NCBI GenBank assembly: GCA_032718475.1
Contig: JAUCBJ010000980.1
Location: 1-28,919 of the forward strand
DNA: 28,919 nucleotides
Direction of reading: 5' to 3'
Origin: Nemertoderma westbladi
Lineage: Eukaryota; Xenacoelomorpha; Nemertodermatida; Nemertodermatidae
Shown here: piece by piece, positions 10,726 through 21,222 of the stretch
How positions within the stretch are numbered: the first letter of the stretch is position 1
How the letters are laid out: each line of letters opens with the position of its first letter
Notes under the pieces: model-generated
Told to the model about the DNA's origin: nothing
The model's database searches: none
What the model saw: the letters and a program-made list of their open reading frames with translations, nothing else
Translations under genes and position numbers: made by a program

Positions 10726-12292
10726 TTAACCCTATTAGTACCGGGCTATAAAATGTTGTACAAATACCGCGGAGGGGTCATATTGACCTCCCCCCCTCTA
10801 AAATCTACAAATATTTACGAAAACGTCTGATTTTTTGTTTGTACGTAGGTATCACTTGTCTGGATCCGACCGAAAAAAAAAATTTTCGAAAAAATGTACT
10901 GGGGTGGTTATATTGCAGCACCAAAATTACAAGTAGTGCACAATTTTCACAAAATTTGAAAGTTACATTTTCGGCTAATTATTTTTCAATACAGGTTTTC
11001 TGGGGTGCAAAATACATTGGAAAATATTTAAAAATGATATGATTACTATAAATTGCTGTTTAGTCCTCTCTGCGTAGGAAAAAAATGAAAAAAACAAGTA
11101 ACCAGCACTTTTCAGTTAGAACACAAAATTTTTAATTCACTTATACGATGCTATAAATTCACATTTTCAGGTTTTCGAGGGCGCTGATTCTAATGGAATA
11201 CATTTCTAATATGCCAGATCATTGCTACTTGTATTTTTCGGCGTAATTTGGCAAATTTTGGTGCTAGCACCAAATTTCGTACCCATCACCAAAAAGTACA
11301 AGTTTGCGATGTCCAGTGCTGTTTTTATTGATTCCATCGGATTCAGGACCCTCATAAACCCGTATAACGCAAGAAACAAGGTGATACTATCTACTTATCA
11401 ATTTGCATATTTTCCAAAATTTGGTGCTGGCACAACAATTTTCACCCACCGGCGAAAAATACAAGTTTGAGAACTCTTATGAAATTTTTACTGATTCCAT
11501 TGAATTCAGAACCATCACAAACCCGTATAACGCAAGAAACAAGGTGACACAATCAATTGATATATTTGATGGTTTTCAAAATTTGGTGCTAGCACCACAT
11601 TTTGCACCCACATCCAAAAAATACAAGTTTGAAATGTCTAGTTCGATAATTATATTTTCCATTGAATTCAGAACAGCCATAAACCTCTAAAACGCAAGAA
11701 ATAAATTGTCACAAGCAATTTTATCTATTGAATGGATTTTCAAAATTTCGTGCTAGCACCAAAATTTGCACACAGCACCGAAAAATACAAGTTTGATACG
11801 CTTGGTGCAACTCGTATATATTTCATCGAATCCAGAATCCCAAAAAACCTCAATTGCGTAAAAAACAAGTTTCAAACAATCAATTTACAAAGTTGACTTA
11901 TTTCAAAATTTGGTGCTGGCACCAAAATTTGGCACCCACCGAAAAAAACAAGTTTGAAATTTCTAAATCAATTTATATGAATTCCATCCAATTTCTAACA
12001 CCAAAAAACCGGTGTGAATCAAAAATAGAGATGTTTCAATTCATATTTAATGAAATGTAATTTTCAAAAAACGCCTCAAAAAAAGTGCCAAAAGTAGGGT
12101 TAAAAAATGGTGCTATAACTCGAAAAGTACCCAATATTTTTAAAAACGGTTTTCACTACTAGGAAGACAATAGATTTTTAGGAAAAGTCATAAAATTTCA
12201 GATTCCCAACTGCGTTTGTTTCAGAATTATGATAAAAAAACCACGGGGGGGGTCATATTGACCCCCCCCCCCCCCGGGTTTAATAGGGTTAA
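10726..12292. mobile_element. Non-autonomous piggyBac-like DNA transposon flanked by TTAA
   Basis: TTAA lies at 10726-10729 and again at 12289-12292. Directly inside are inverted termini: CCCTATTAGTACCGGG on the left, and on the right the complement reads CCCTATTAAACCCGGG. A TTAA target duplication with termini starting CCC is the hallmark of the piggyBac superfamily. Each end also has a subterminal hairpin built on GGGGTCATATTGACC (left about 10774-10797, right about 12244-12275). The 1,559-bp interior has no transposase frame; several ATG-started frames of 67-95 aa are lysine/isoleucine-rich translations of a repeat. Mobilisation would need a transposase from elsewhere. The superfamily call rests on ends and target site only. 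Confidence 0.78.
11253..12010. repeat. ~163-bp tandem repeat array, each unit starting with a palindrome
   Basis: Five diverged units start at about 11253, 11416, 11578, 11742 and 11905, a spacing of 162-164 bp; the last is partial. Each opens with a palindromic module, most complete in unit 1, where TTTGGTGCTAGCACCAAA (11257-11274) is a perfect 18-bp palindrome. It is followed by conserved strings (AAATACAAGTTTGA, then ATTCCAT.GAATTCAGAA, then AACGCAAGAAA). The array lies wholly inside the piggyBac-like element. Fragments related to the module (agcaccaaaattacaag near 10917) hint that the array once began further left. Confidence 0.8.
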
Positions 12293-12782
12293 ACTTCTCA
12301 GCAGTAACGTTCTCCTCCGCATGAGCCACCTTGATAGGGGGGCTATCACTCTCCAGTGAGGGATGCAATCTAGGATATAGCATAGCTATAGCTAGCCTAG
12401 ACCTTAATCCAGTCCTGCCGATACCCGTACAACTAAAAACAGAAGAACAATACCTAGTAGGTACTGGTACATTAAAAAAAGGGGTCATTAAAATAATAAA
12501 AGGGGTCATAAAAAATATTTTTCTTACTGCATTATAGAGAGAGCACTATATATATTGCATATACATACAGTCAGACAGTTATTAATTTGAAATGTTCCAA
12601 AATGGTATTGTATTGTATAGATTTGATTTGATTGATATTAGTAAAACATTAAATAAAGTTATCTGGTGCAGGTGCAAATGTACTTACAGACTTACAGGTG
12701 GGGCGGATCAGTTAACTGTCAAAGTCAATTCACCCAAGTCCATATTGTAATAGGAATATAGCAGTACTGGTAGCGTATAGTC
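12293..12782. other. Non-coding spacer left of the LTR element
   Basis: About 490 bp with no convincing gene. It holds short AT repeats (tatatatattgcatatac near 12547) and the string ggggtcattaaaataataaaaggggtcat near 12481-12508, whose two ggggtcat halves resemble the subterminal motif of the neighbouring piggyBac-like element. The frames on both strands near 12198-12537 are short and unlike any family I recognise. Confidence 0.45.
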
Positions 12783-13030
12783 TGTATACCATTTTAGGTT
12801 AGGCATAGGCCTGTAGAATGTGATAGTATTTGTTGCTAATATACCGGTACCTAAACTATATATGATATTATTAAGGTGATCAAATGGTGATGTACTGATG
12901 TGATTATATTTTGTTATTATATTTTATTATACAGTCCCTATATTATGATGAACCAAGTATAAGCAACAAACTACGTTATTTATATGATCGGGTTGATGCA
13001 GATAAGAGCATGATGAGATAGATTATTACA
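12783..13030 (+). repeat. 5' LTR
   Basis: This 248-bp repeat begins TGTATACC and ends ATTACA, the usual TG...CA. It matches 17289-17538 almost base for base, with a few small indels and substitutions (for example a ggtacc insert near 12846). The match actually begins six bases earlier (atagtc) at both places, so the start is uncertain by that much. A TATA-like string (ctatatatgata) lies near 12856 and AT-rich possible polyadenylation sequence near 12908-12930. Confidence 0.82.
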
Positions 13031-13047
13031 TGGAGGTCACACCGACT
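13031..13047 (+). promoter_or_regulatory. Candidate primer-binding site
   Basis: TGGAGGTCACACCGACT begins immediately after the TACA end of the left LTR. A site starting TGG is complementary to the CCA end of a tRNA, and this is where reverse transcription of such elements is primed. The specific tRNA was not identified. Confidence 0.5.
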
Positions 13048-13119
13048 GCATACACTACGATCTATAGGGTAAGGGTATATAGGCTTATGTTTAACATATA
13101 GTGGTGGGTTATGCTGTAA

Positions 13120-14534
<1,415 letters not shown>

Positions 14535-14540
14535 TGATGA

Positions 14541-15152
14541 TGTTTTACATTGGCAACGGTGGGGGGTGTAGATTATCGTTCTTTCGTCGATGGGGGTAGA
14601 GAAGTATCAATAATATCTGAGGCTGCTTTGGACAGAATACACTCTCTTACATCAACGAAAGTTCATGTATTACCACCGCCAGTGGAACCAAAGTCTGCGT
14701 CTGGTCATGTCATGGATATAACAGGATCAGTAATGTTGAATATGCAGTTAGGGAGAATGCAACATACTGTAGAATTATTAGTGGGTCGTAGTGGACAACA
14801 TGATGTGTTAATTGGCTTGGATTTGCTAGGTGCATTCCATATTTGTATGAGATGGAATGTTAGTGGAGATATAATCCTCGAAATGGATGGTGAGGAACTG
14901 ATCAGTGAAACAGTTACACGTTCTTATGGGGATAAGACGATTGCAACTGTATGGTGTAATGATATAGTAATAATACCTCCACGGAGTCGACAGATGATAA
15001 GTGGATATGTAGATAATCCTATGAATAGGGTAGATTCTCTTTTATTTGAGCAGTCTGAATCTTTAACAAAGAAACATGGTCTCAATGCAGCAAGATCACT
15101 TACCAAAGTTGATGAGTTACAACGTATACCTGTGCAGGTTCTAAATACATAA
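14541..15152 (+). pseudogene. Retroelement aspartic protease region
   Basis: In phase with the zinc knuckles but after TGA TGA, the sequence reads YRSFVDGGREVSIISEAALDR and later VLIGLDLLGAFHI. These are the active-site and second conserved motifs of retroviral-type pepsins. The expected D-T/S-G-A reads D-G-G-R (about 14583-14600), so the catalytic triad context is lost although the Asp remains. Normally this protease matures Gag-Pol. The stretch from about residue 120 on matches the pol linker (IPPRSRQMISG, RIPVQVLNT). TAA at 15150-15152 ends the frame, and the RT continues in another frame. Confidence 0.75.
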
Positions 15153-15153
15153 C

Positions 15154-16470
15154 ATGGAAATTCGAATGAATAAGAAGACTAAACTTGGATCGGTAGAATT
15201 TATTGAGACTATAAATGAGATTAATAATACAGATGGTGATGATAGGGAAGATGATAGTGATATGGAATGTATGTCTATGCCTGTACCAGATGTTTTGTCA
15301 GAGCCATGGACAAGGGAAACATTTGAATCTGAACTTCAAATTGGGGATGATTCCAGTCATGAGGAGAAAGATGAACTTGTTAATATATTATACAATCATT
15401 GTCATGTATTTGCCAGAAATGAAGCTGATTTAGGTTTAGTGGACGGTGTGTCTTACCATATTGATACAGTAGACTCAAAACAAATTAGAGTTAAAGGTGT
15501 TCGAACTCCGAAATCGTATTGGCCAGTTATTGAGAAACAAATAAATCATATGTTAGAAAATGATGTGAAAGAACGTTCTGAGAGTCCTTTTGACGTTTAT
15601 TCAGCTTATTGGACTGTAAACTTGGACCAAAGGGACAGGGAGAAGACAGCATTTTCAACTCATATGGGTTTATTTCATTTTAAACTTATGCCATTTGGTT
15701 TGACCAATGCACCTGCAACATTAGAGCGCTTAATGGAACTGACATTATCGGGACTGCAATATATTACTTGTCTAATATATCTCATTGATATTCTAATATT
15801 TGCATTTGGTTCTGAAGAACACTTAAAGCGATTAGAAACTGTCTTAGTAGCATTGGAAAGAGTTGGAATTAAATTAAAGTTGAAGAAATGTAAATTCTTA
15901 AATTCTAGAATATACTATCTGGGACATATTATTGACATAGATGGACGACATCCTGACCCTGAGACTGTTTCGAAGTTATTGTCAATTCCATCATTGAAGT
16001 CGAAGAAAGAGATTAAAATGTTCACAGGATTAGCGTCATACTATAGAATATACATACCGCATTGTTCATATAGAATGAAACCCTTGACAAACCTCATGAA
16101 AGATGATGTTGAGTTCATTTGGGGGGAAGAACAACAATCAGCTGTGGGTGATATTAAACACGCACTTACTAATCCACCATGTTTAGCACATGCTGATTTT
16201 ACTAAGGACTTTATATTACATACAGATGCATGCAAGAGAGGCTTGGCAGCAGTGTTAGCACAACACAATGAAAACAACAGTATGCAGCCAGTTGCATATG
16301 CATCTCGAACTTTACATGGGGGTGAAGTATACTACTCTATTAGTGACTTGGAGTGTTTGGGCGTCGTTTGGGCCGTTAAACATTTCCGTGGAAAATTCCG
16401 GATATACACTGATCATTCAGCACTAACTTACTTGCTGACATCTAAACAGCTGGAAGGGCGTCGAGCATAA
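15154..16470 (+). pseudogene. Ty3/Gypsy reverse transcriptase with truncated RNase H, internally deleted
   Basis: The frame starts at ATG 15154 only because of a frame break; true Pol enters from upstream. RT motifs seen: QINHMLENDVKERSESPF, then abruptly DVYSAYWTVNLDQ, TAFSTHMGLFHFKLMPFGLTNAPAT, and YLID (15778-15789). In working elements about 40 residues of the fingers, including the first catalytic region, lie between the first two, so there is an internal deletion near 15590. The catalytic YLDD has become YLID. The connection (GLASYYRIYIPHCS, LTNLMKDD) and RNase H (FILHTDACKRGLAAVLAQ, YSISDLECLGVVWAVKHFR, YTDHSALTYLLTSKQLEGRRA) follow and stop at TAA 16468-16470. The rest of RNase H and all of integrase are missing. 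Confidence 0.88.
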
Positions 16471-16564
16471 TGTCATAACGTCATAACTATGGAAGCCCAT
16501 AACGGCCATGTCGCGCACAAACTTCCATGTCAAGCGCGCAAACGTTATGCCATTTCCGTGTAGA

Positions 16565-16712
16565 AACATTTGCGCGCGCGACCTGGAAGTTTGCGCGCGT
16601 GACATGGAAGTTTGTGCGCGCGACATGGAAGTTTGTGCGCGCGGCATGGTAGTTTGCGCGCGTGACATGAATGTTTGCGCGCGTGGCATGGAAGTTTGCG
16701 CGCGCGACATGG
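16565..16712. repeat. 21-bp GCGCGC minisatellite in left arm
   Basis: About seven tandem units of the type AAGTTTGCGCGCGYGACATGG, 21 bp each, with substitutions. Because 21 is a multiple of three, the array gives long open but meaningless frames on both strands. Alternating CG runs in an AT-rich genome are potential left-handed DNA and dense CpG targets. Confidence 0.85.
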
Positions 16713-17089
16713 TGAAGCCCATAACGGCCAAGTCGTGCACAAACTTAATGTAATTTTTTGAATTATGTCTGGGCGGGAAATTTGAATTTATGTGACCTAC
16801 TGTTTGACTATTCAGCTGTTAGTAATGCAGGATGAATACAGTTTAGCAGATTGAGTATCTGACATACTGACAGTCTAGCAGTAGCTTAGCAGTGCTGCAG
16901 TGTAAGGTATTGTTGTACAGTCAGTGTGGGAGTAGCAGAGAGCCTATACGGCTATAGCAGGCCTATTCCTGTTCAGGGGTTTGCGTTACAGTCAAACAGT
17001 AGGACATGTAAATTCAAATTTCCCGCCCAGACAAAATTCAAAACGGAAATGACATGGAGTTTGCGCGCGACATGGCCGTTATGTCCTTC

Positions 17090-17192
17090 CCAATGTCGCG
17101 CGCGCAAACTTCCATGTCGCGCGCGCAAACTTCCAAGTCGTGCGCGCAAACTTTCATGTCGCGCGCGCAAACTTTCATGTCGCGCGCGCAAA
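17090..17192. repeat. GCGCGC minisatellite in right arm (inverted copy)
   Basis: About five units of the 21-bp repeat in opposite orientation (CATGTCGCGCGCGCAAACTT type). The unit count differs from the left arm, so the two arrays have expanded or contracted independently. Confidence 0.82.
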
Positions 17193-17288
17193 TGTTTCTA
17201 CACTGAAATGGCATAACGTTTGCGCGCTTGACATGTAAGTTTGCGCGCGACATGGCTGATATGGGCTTCCGTACATAACTTCATAGTC

Positions 17289-17538
17289 TGTATACCATTT
17301 TAGGTTAGGCATAGGCCTGTTGAACGTGATAGTATTTTTTGCTAATATACCTAAACTATATATGATGATATTATTACGGTGATTAAATGGTGATGTACTG
17401 ATGTGATTATATTTTGTTATTACTGTATATTTTATTATACAGTCCCTATATTATGATGAACCAAGTATAAGCAACAGACTACGTTATTTATATGATCGGG
17501 TTGATGCAGATAAGAGCATGATGAGATAGCTTATTACA
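17289..17538 (+). repeat. 3' LTR
   Basis: Starts TGTATACC and ends TTATTACA, matching the left LTR. Differences include attttttgct in place of atttgttgct and the absence of the ggtacc insert. No polypurine tract precedes it: it is separated from the broken RNase H only by the fold-back element and a few bases. This implies that integrase and the polypurine tract were deleted. A clear target-site duplication around the LTR pair was not found. Confidence 0.82.
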
Positions 17539-17861
17539 ATATGCCCCTGAAATCTGGTGCAAATAGACTTGGGGAGAATAGGTCGAGGGGCAAATTGACC
17601 CGCACCCGAGACCAGTTGAAATTCGAAAAAAAAAATGTTTTTTTGAACCACTCAACCCAGTAGGCCTATAAATCATCTTCAAAGCTTGTTTTTTGAAAAT
17701 GTAGCCTTCAGTCTGTCAGTCGTGCACGCTTCCAATGCAAGGCCTTGTACTGTTGTACCCCTTGTACTTATAGATCCCCTTTTAGGCTAGTTCTTAGCTG
17801 TGGTAATATCACATTTGAGGCACAGTGGTAAGAAATATTTTGGTCGATTCCCCTATGCCCA
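17539..17861. other. Spacer between LTR element and satellite
   Basis: No gene is evident. The sequence includes a G/A-rich stretch near 17568-17590, a poly(A)/poly(T) pair near 17623-17645, and at 17809-17827 the motif TCACATTTGAGGCACAGTG preceded by TA. That motif recurs in inverted form at 21143-21186. Confidence 0.5.
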
Positions 17862-19878
17862 TGGCGAACCACTTAAACTTTTTTCAAAAGTTTGTTGATT
17901 CAGCTATCAGGCTATGTCCATGACGAACCACTTATACTTTTTTTAGAGAGTTGGTTGATTCAGCTATGTCCATGACGAACCACTTATACTTTTTTCAAAA
18001 GTTTGTTGATTCAGCTATGTCCATGACGAACCACTTATACTTTTTTAAAAGTTTGTTGATTCAGCTATGTCCATGACGAACCACTTATACTTTTTTCAAA
18101 AGTTTGTTGATTCAGCTATGTCCATGACGAACCACTTATATACTTTTTTTAAAAGTTTGTTGATTCAGCTATGTCCATGACGAACCACTTATACTTTTTT
18201 CAAAAGTTTGTTGATTCAGCTATGTCCATGACGAACCACTTATACTTTTTTCAAAAGTTTGTTGATTCAGCTATGTCCATGACGAACCACTTATATACTT
18301 TTTTTAAAAGTTTGTTGATTCAGCTATGTCCATGACGAACCACTTATACTTTTTTCAAAAGTTTGTTGATTCAGCTATGTCCATGACGAACCACTTATAC
18401 TTTTTTAAAAGTTTGTTGATTCAGCTATGTCCATGACGAACCACTTATACTTTTTTCAAAAGTTTGTTGATTCAGCTATGTCCATGACGAACCACTTATA
18501 TACTTTTTTTAAAAGTTTGTTGATTCAGCTATGTCCATGACGAACCACTTATACTTTTTTCAAAAGTTTGTTGATTCAGCATGTCCATGACGAACCACTT
18601 ATATACTTTTTTTAAAAGTTTGTTGATTCAGCTATGTCCATGACGAACCACTAATACTTTTTTCAAAAGTTTGTTGATTCATCTATCTCCATGACGAACC
18701 ACTTATACTGTACTTTTTCTAAAAGTTTGTTGATTCAGCTATGTTCATGACGAACCACTTATACTTTTTTTAAAAGTTTGTTGATTCAGCTATGTCCATG
18801 ACGAACCACTTATACTTTTTTCAAAAGTTTGTTGATTCATCTATCTCCATGACGAACCACTTATACTTTTTTCAAAAGTTTGTTGATTCATCTATCTCCA
18901 TGACGAACCACTTATACTGTACTTTTTCTAAAAGTTTGTTGATTCAGCTATGTTCATGACGAACCACTAATACTTTTTTCAAAAGTTTGTTGATTCATCT
19001 ATCTCCATGACGAACCACTTATACTTTTTTTAGAGAGTTGGTTGATTCAGCTATGTCCATGACGAACCACTAATACTTTTTTCAAAAGTTTGTTGATTCA
19101 TCTATCTCCATGACGAACCACTTATACTTTTTTCAAAAGTTTGTTGATTCATCTATCTCCATGACGAACCACTTATACTGTACTTTTTCTAAAAGTTTGT
19201 TGATTCAGCTATGTCCATGACGAACCACTTATACTTTTTTTAAAAGTTTGTTGATTCAGCTACATTTGTCCATGACGAAACACTTATACTTTTTTAAAAG
19301 TTTGTTGATTCAGCTATGTCCATGACGAACCAGTTATACTTTTTTCAAAAGTTTGTTGATTCAGCTATCCCCATGACGAACCACTTATACTTTTTTCAAA
19401 AGTTTGTTGATTCAGCTATGTCCATGACGAACCACTTATACTTTTTTCAAAAGTTTGTTGATTCAGCTATGTCCATGACGAACCACTAATACTTTTTCAA
19501 AAGTTTGTTGATTCAGCTATCTCCATGACGAACCACTTATACTGTACTTTTTCTAAAAATTTGTTGATTCAGCTATGTTCATGACGAGCCACTTATACTT
19601 TTTTCAAAAGTTTGTTGATTCAGCTATGTCCATGACGAACCACTAATACTTTTTCAAAAGTTTGTTGATTCAGCTATCAGGCTATGTCCATGACGAACCA
19701 CTAATACTTTTTTCAAAAGTTTGTTGATTCAGCTATGTCCATGACGAACCACTAATACTTTTTTCAAAAGTTTGTTGATTCAGCTATGTCCATGACGAAC
19801 CACTTATACTTTTTTCAAAAGTTTGTTGATTCAGCTATGTCCTTGACAAACCACTCCTTTTCAACGTTTGTTGATTCC
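17862..19878. repeat. ~51-bp satellite array, about 39 units, with higher-order structure
   Basis: The basic unit reads ATGTCCATGACGAACCACTT, then ATACTTTTTTCAAAAG, then TTTGTTGATTCAGCT: 51 bp. About 39 head-to-tail copies fill the interval. Variants include a 50-bp form (TTTTTTAAAAG), a 53-bp form (TATATACTTTTTTTAAAAG), a form with TATACTGTACTTTTTCTAAAAG, and a form with CATCTATCTCC in place of CAGCTATGTCC. Variants are not randomly placed: 17954-18220 and 18314-18580 look identical with a 360-bp (seven-unit) offset, while the right half is dominated by the other variants. The first and last units are the most diverged, as expected at array edges. Confidence 0.95.
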
Positions 19879-21142
19879 TCTGTGCCCTCTTATTAATAGT
19901 AAACCTAATTATTAGAAAGTGTAGGCCCTATTTATTAATTGCTTTTGCTTTTTGCTTGAATAGTAGTACTGTAATAATAACAATTCTTGATTAGCATACT
20001 TTGCACTGAATTACCTAATTAACTAAAACACTGCTAAATTAACTATTAATAAATGCCACAGACTGCAAATTGATTTATTATTGTACAAAATGCCACAATT
20101 CCTAAAAACATAATAATGCGCGTAATACAATAATCAGATAATTGCTTAACAATAATATGACTTTAAAAAAAATACAAAAAAAATTATTTTCATTTTAATT
20201 ATACCGGTAATTGATTTTAATTATTGATTATGAATAATACTTCAGTACAAACAGACAAAATGCCACAACAAATTACAGTACTGTAAAGTAATTCACCTGT
20301 ATTGTAACTGTAAGTTAGGCCTATTATTTAAAAAGTACGAAATTAACTAAAAATTATAATTCATACATGCAACAAGTATGGGCCACAATTCCAACTAAAC
20401 CTCTATAGGAACAATTGCAATTTTACTTTCTCGTTCAGTCGTTCGCCTCCATCATCCCGCTTCATTGCCATCGAGCAGCGACAACACGTTGGGGGTATTT
20501 CCAGACCGAGACCAAGTCTTATCCACCACAGAAAGACAGCTGCAAACAGGCAGATGACGCCCGCAAAATCTCTGCTTATCGTAAATCGTTCCAGGCACTT
20601 AAACTGGCATTCTTCCTCTCCTCCCCCAGTGCCGCCGGTACAATTGAACATCGCCACTTAAAATATTATTTGACTATTAGTTGATTGCTTACTTACAGTG
20701 CTGTAGGTAGCGGTAGTGCTGTAGTGCGGTTGTCTGGTACTGGCAGGGCGGTACAGACAGACAGTGCTGCAGTGGTCAAATTAAGTTAAGTATTTTTCTA
20801 GAAAAGACAGTTTTTCACGTGCTGCGCGAAGGGCACATCGTCCTCTGCAGCCGTAAAATTTACACCACATTAAATAACGACCTGGGTGTCTGTCTGTAGA
20901 TTTTCCGGCAATTTGAAGGAAAATTGAGGAAATGGTGCACATTTGAAAACAGGCAAAGATTGACTTTTCGAGAAAAAATTTTTTTCAAATTTTTTTCAAA
21001 AGCTTTTTTTTCAATCGTGCTGCTCGAAGCGGAAAATCACCCTAATTTAAAAATTTTTTATATGAAGTTACACATAGGTCAGAGAGTGTATGTGTGAAAT
21101 TTGAGACAAATCGTTCCCAAAATGGCCACTGGCAGACTGGGG
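19879..21142. other. AT-rich region right of the satellite, one doubtful small frame
   Basis: AT-rich sequence without a recognisable gene. A local GC-rich island at about 20410-20660 has short frames on both strands. On the minus strand, ATG 20657 to stop 20403 would give 84 residues with a Gly/Cys-rich start (CTGGTGGGEEECQ) and a hydrophobic stretch (AGVICLFAAVFLWW) that could span a membrane. I recognise no family and see no splice context, so it is not called as a gene. Homopolymer-rich sequence (aaatttttttcaaa) lies near 20974-21010. Confidence 0.4.
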
Positions 21143-21184
21143 ACATTTGAGGCACAGTGACAATTGTCACTGTGCCTCAAATGT
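21143..21184. repeat. Perfect 42-bp palindrome
   Basis: ACATTTGAGGCACAGTGACAA is followed at once by its exact reverse complement, with no loop. One arm matches a solitary copy at 17810-17827, 3.3 kb to the left. Such a palindrome could arise from two inverted transposon ends joined tip to tip or from a hairpin-repaired break. Confidence 0.92.
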
Positions 21185-21222
21185 GATAGAAATGCTGTAC
21201 AGCTGTATGTGTGTGTATAGCA

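Larger units (their letters stand above)
16489..17273. mobile_element. Fold-back DNA transposon with long GCGCGC-rich inverted repeats, nested in the LTR element
   Basis: The left arm (16489-16810) and right arm (16989-17273) are inverted copies of each other over nearly their full length, with a core of about 180 bp. Matching landmarks are GGAAGCCCATA at the tips, CAAGCGCGCAAACGTTATG, then GTAGAAACATTTGCGCGCG, then a GCGCGC repeat zone, then CTGGGCGGGAAATTTGAATT near the core. CATAACT lies just outside both tips (16482-16488 and 17274-17280), a candidate 6-7-bp target duplication. There is no transposase; the frames with repeated CARDME or RARKLPC peptides are translations of the repeat. Superfamily is unknown; long arms with internal minisatellites suggest a fold-back or Mutator-like non-autonomous element. 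Confidence 0.82.
17809..21186. mobile_element. Candidate TIR-bounded element carrying the satellite (TA flanks)
   Basis: ATCACATTTGAGGCACAGTG (20 bp) appears at 17808-17827 and, inverted, at the right at 21168-21187. Trimmed by one base, the ends are TCACATTTGAGG...CCTCAAATGTGA, each bordered by TA (17807-17808 and 21187-21188), as in Tc1/mariner-like insertions. The 3.4-kb interval holds the satellite and no transposase. This is an inference from one short shared motif: the right end is itself part of a perfect palindrome, and the two ends may instead be separate copies of a small repeat. Confidence 0.35.

Noticed and set aside
11222-12060. Four ATG-started frames of 67-95 residues inside the piggyBac-like element
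   Set aside because: They are parallel translations of the same 163-bp repeat (KKYKFE.S ... FRT..NPYNARNK) and have no transposase features.
16423-17253. Several 65-105-residue frames with repeated peptides such as CARDMEV and RARKLPC on both strands
   Set aside because: They are translations of the 21-bp GCGCGC minisatellite, whose unit is a multiple of three. The same array is open on both strands, with no start context or flanking protein sequence.
17862-19878. Regularly spaced ~51-bp repeat as a CRISPR array
   Set aside because: Units are contiguous with no unique spacers, there are no cas genes, and the locus is in an animal genome. It is a satellite.
21143-21184. Paired CACAGTG heptamers inside the 42-bp palindrome, resembling RAG/Transib recombination signals
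   Set aside because: No nonamer follows at 12 or 23 bp at either the palindrome or the copy near 17820, and no related transposase is present. A seven-base match is expected by chance.
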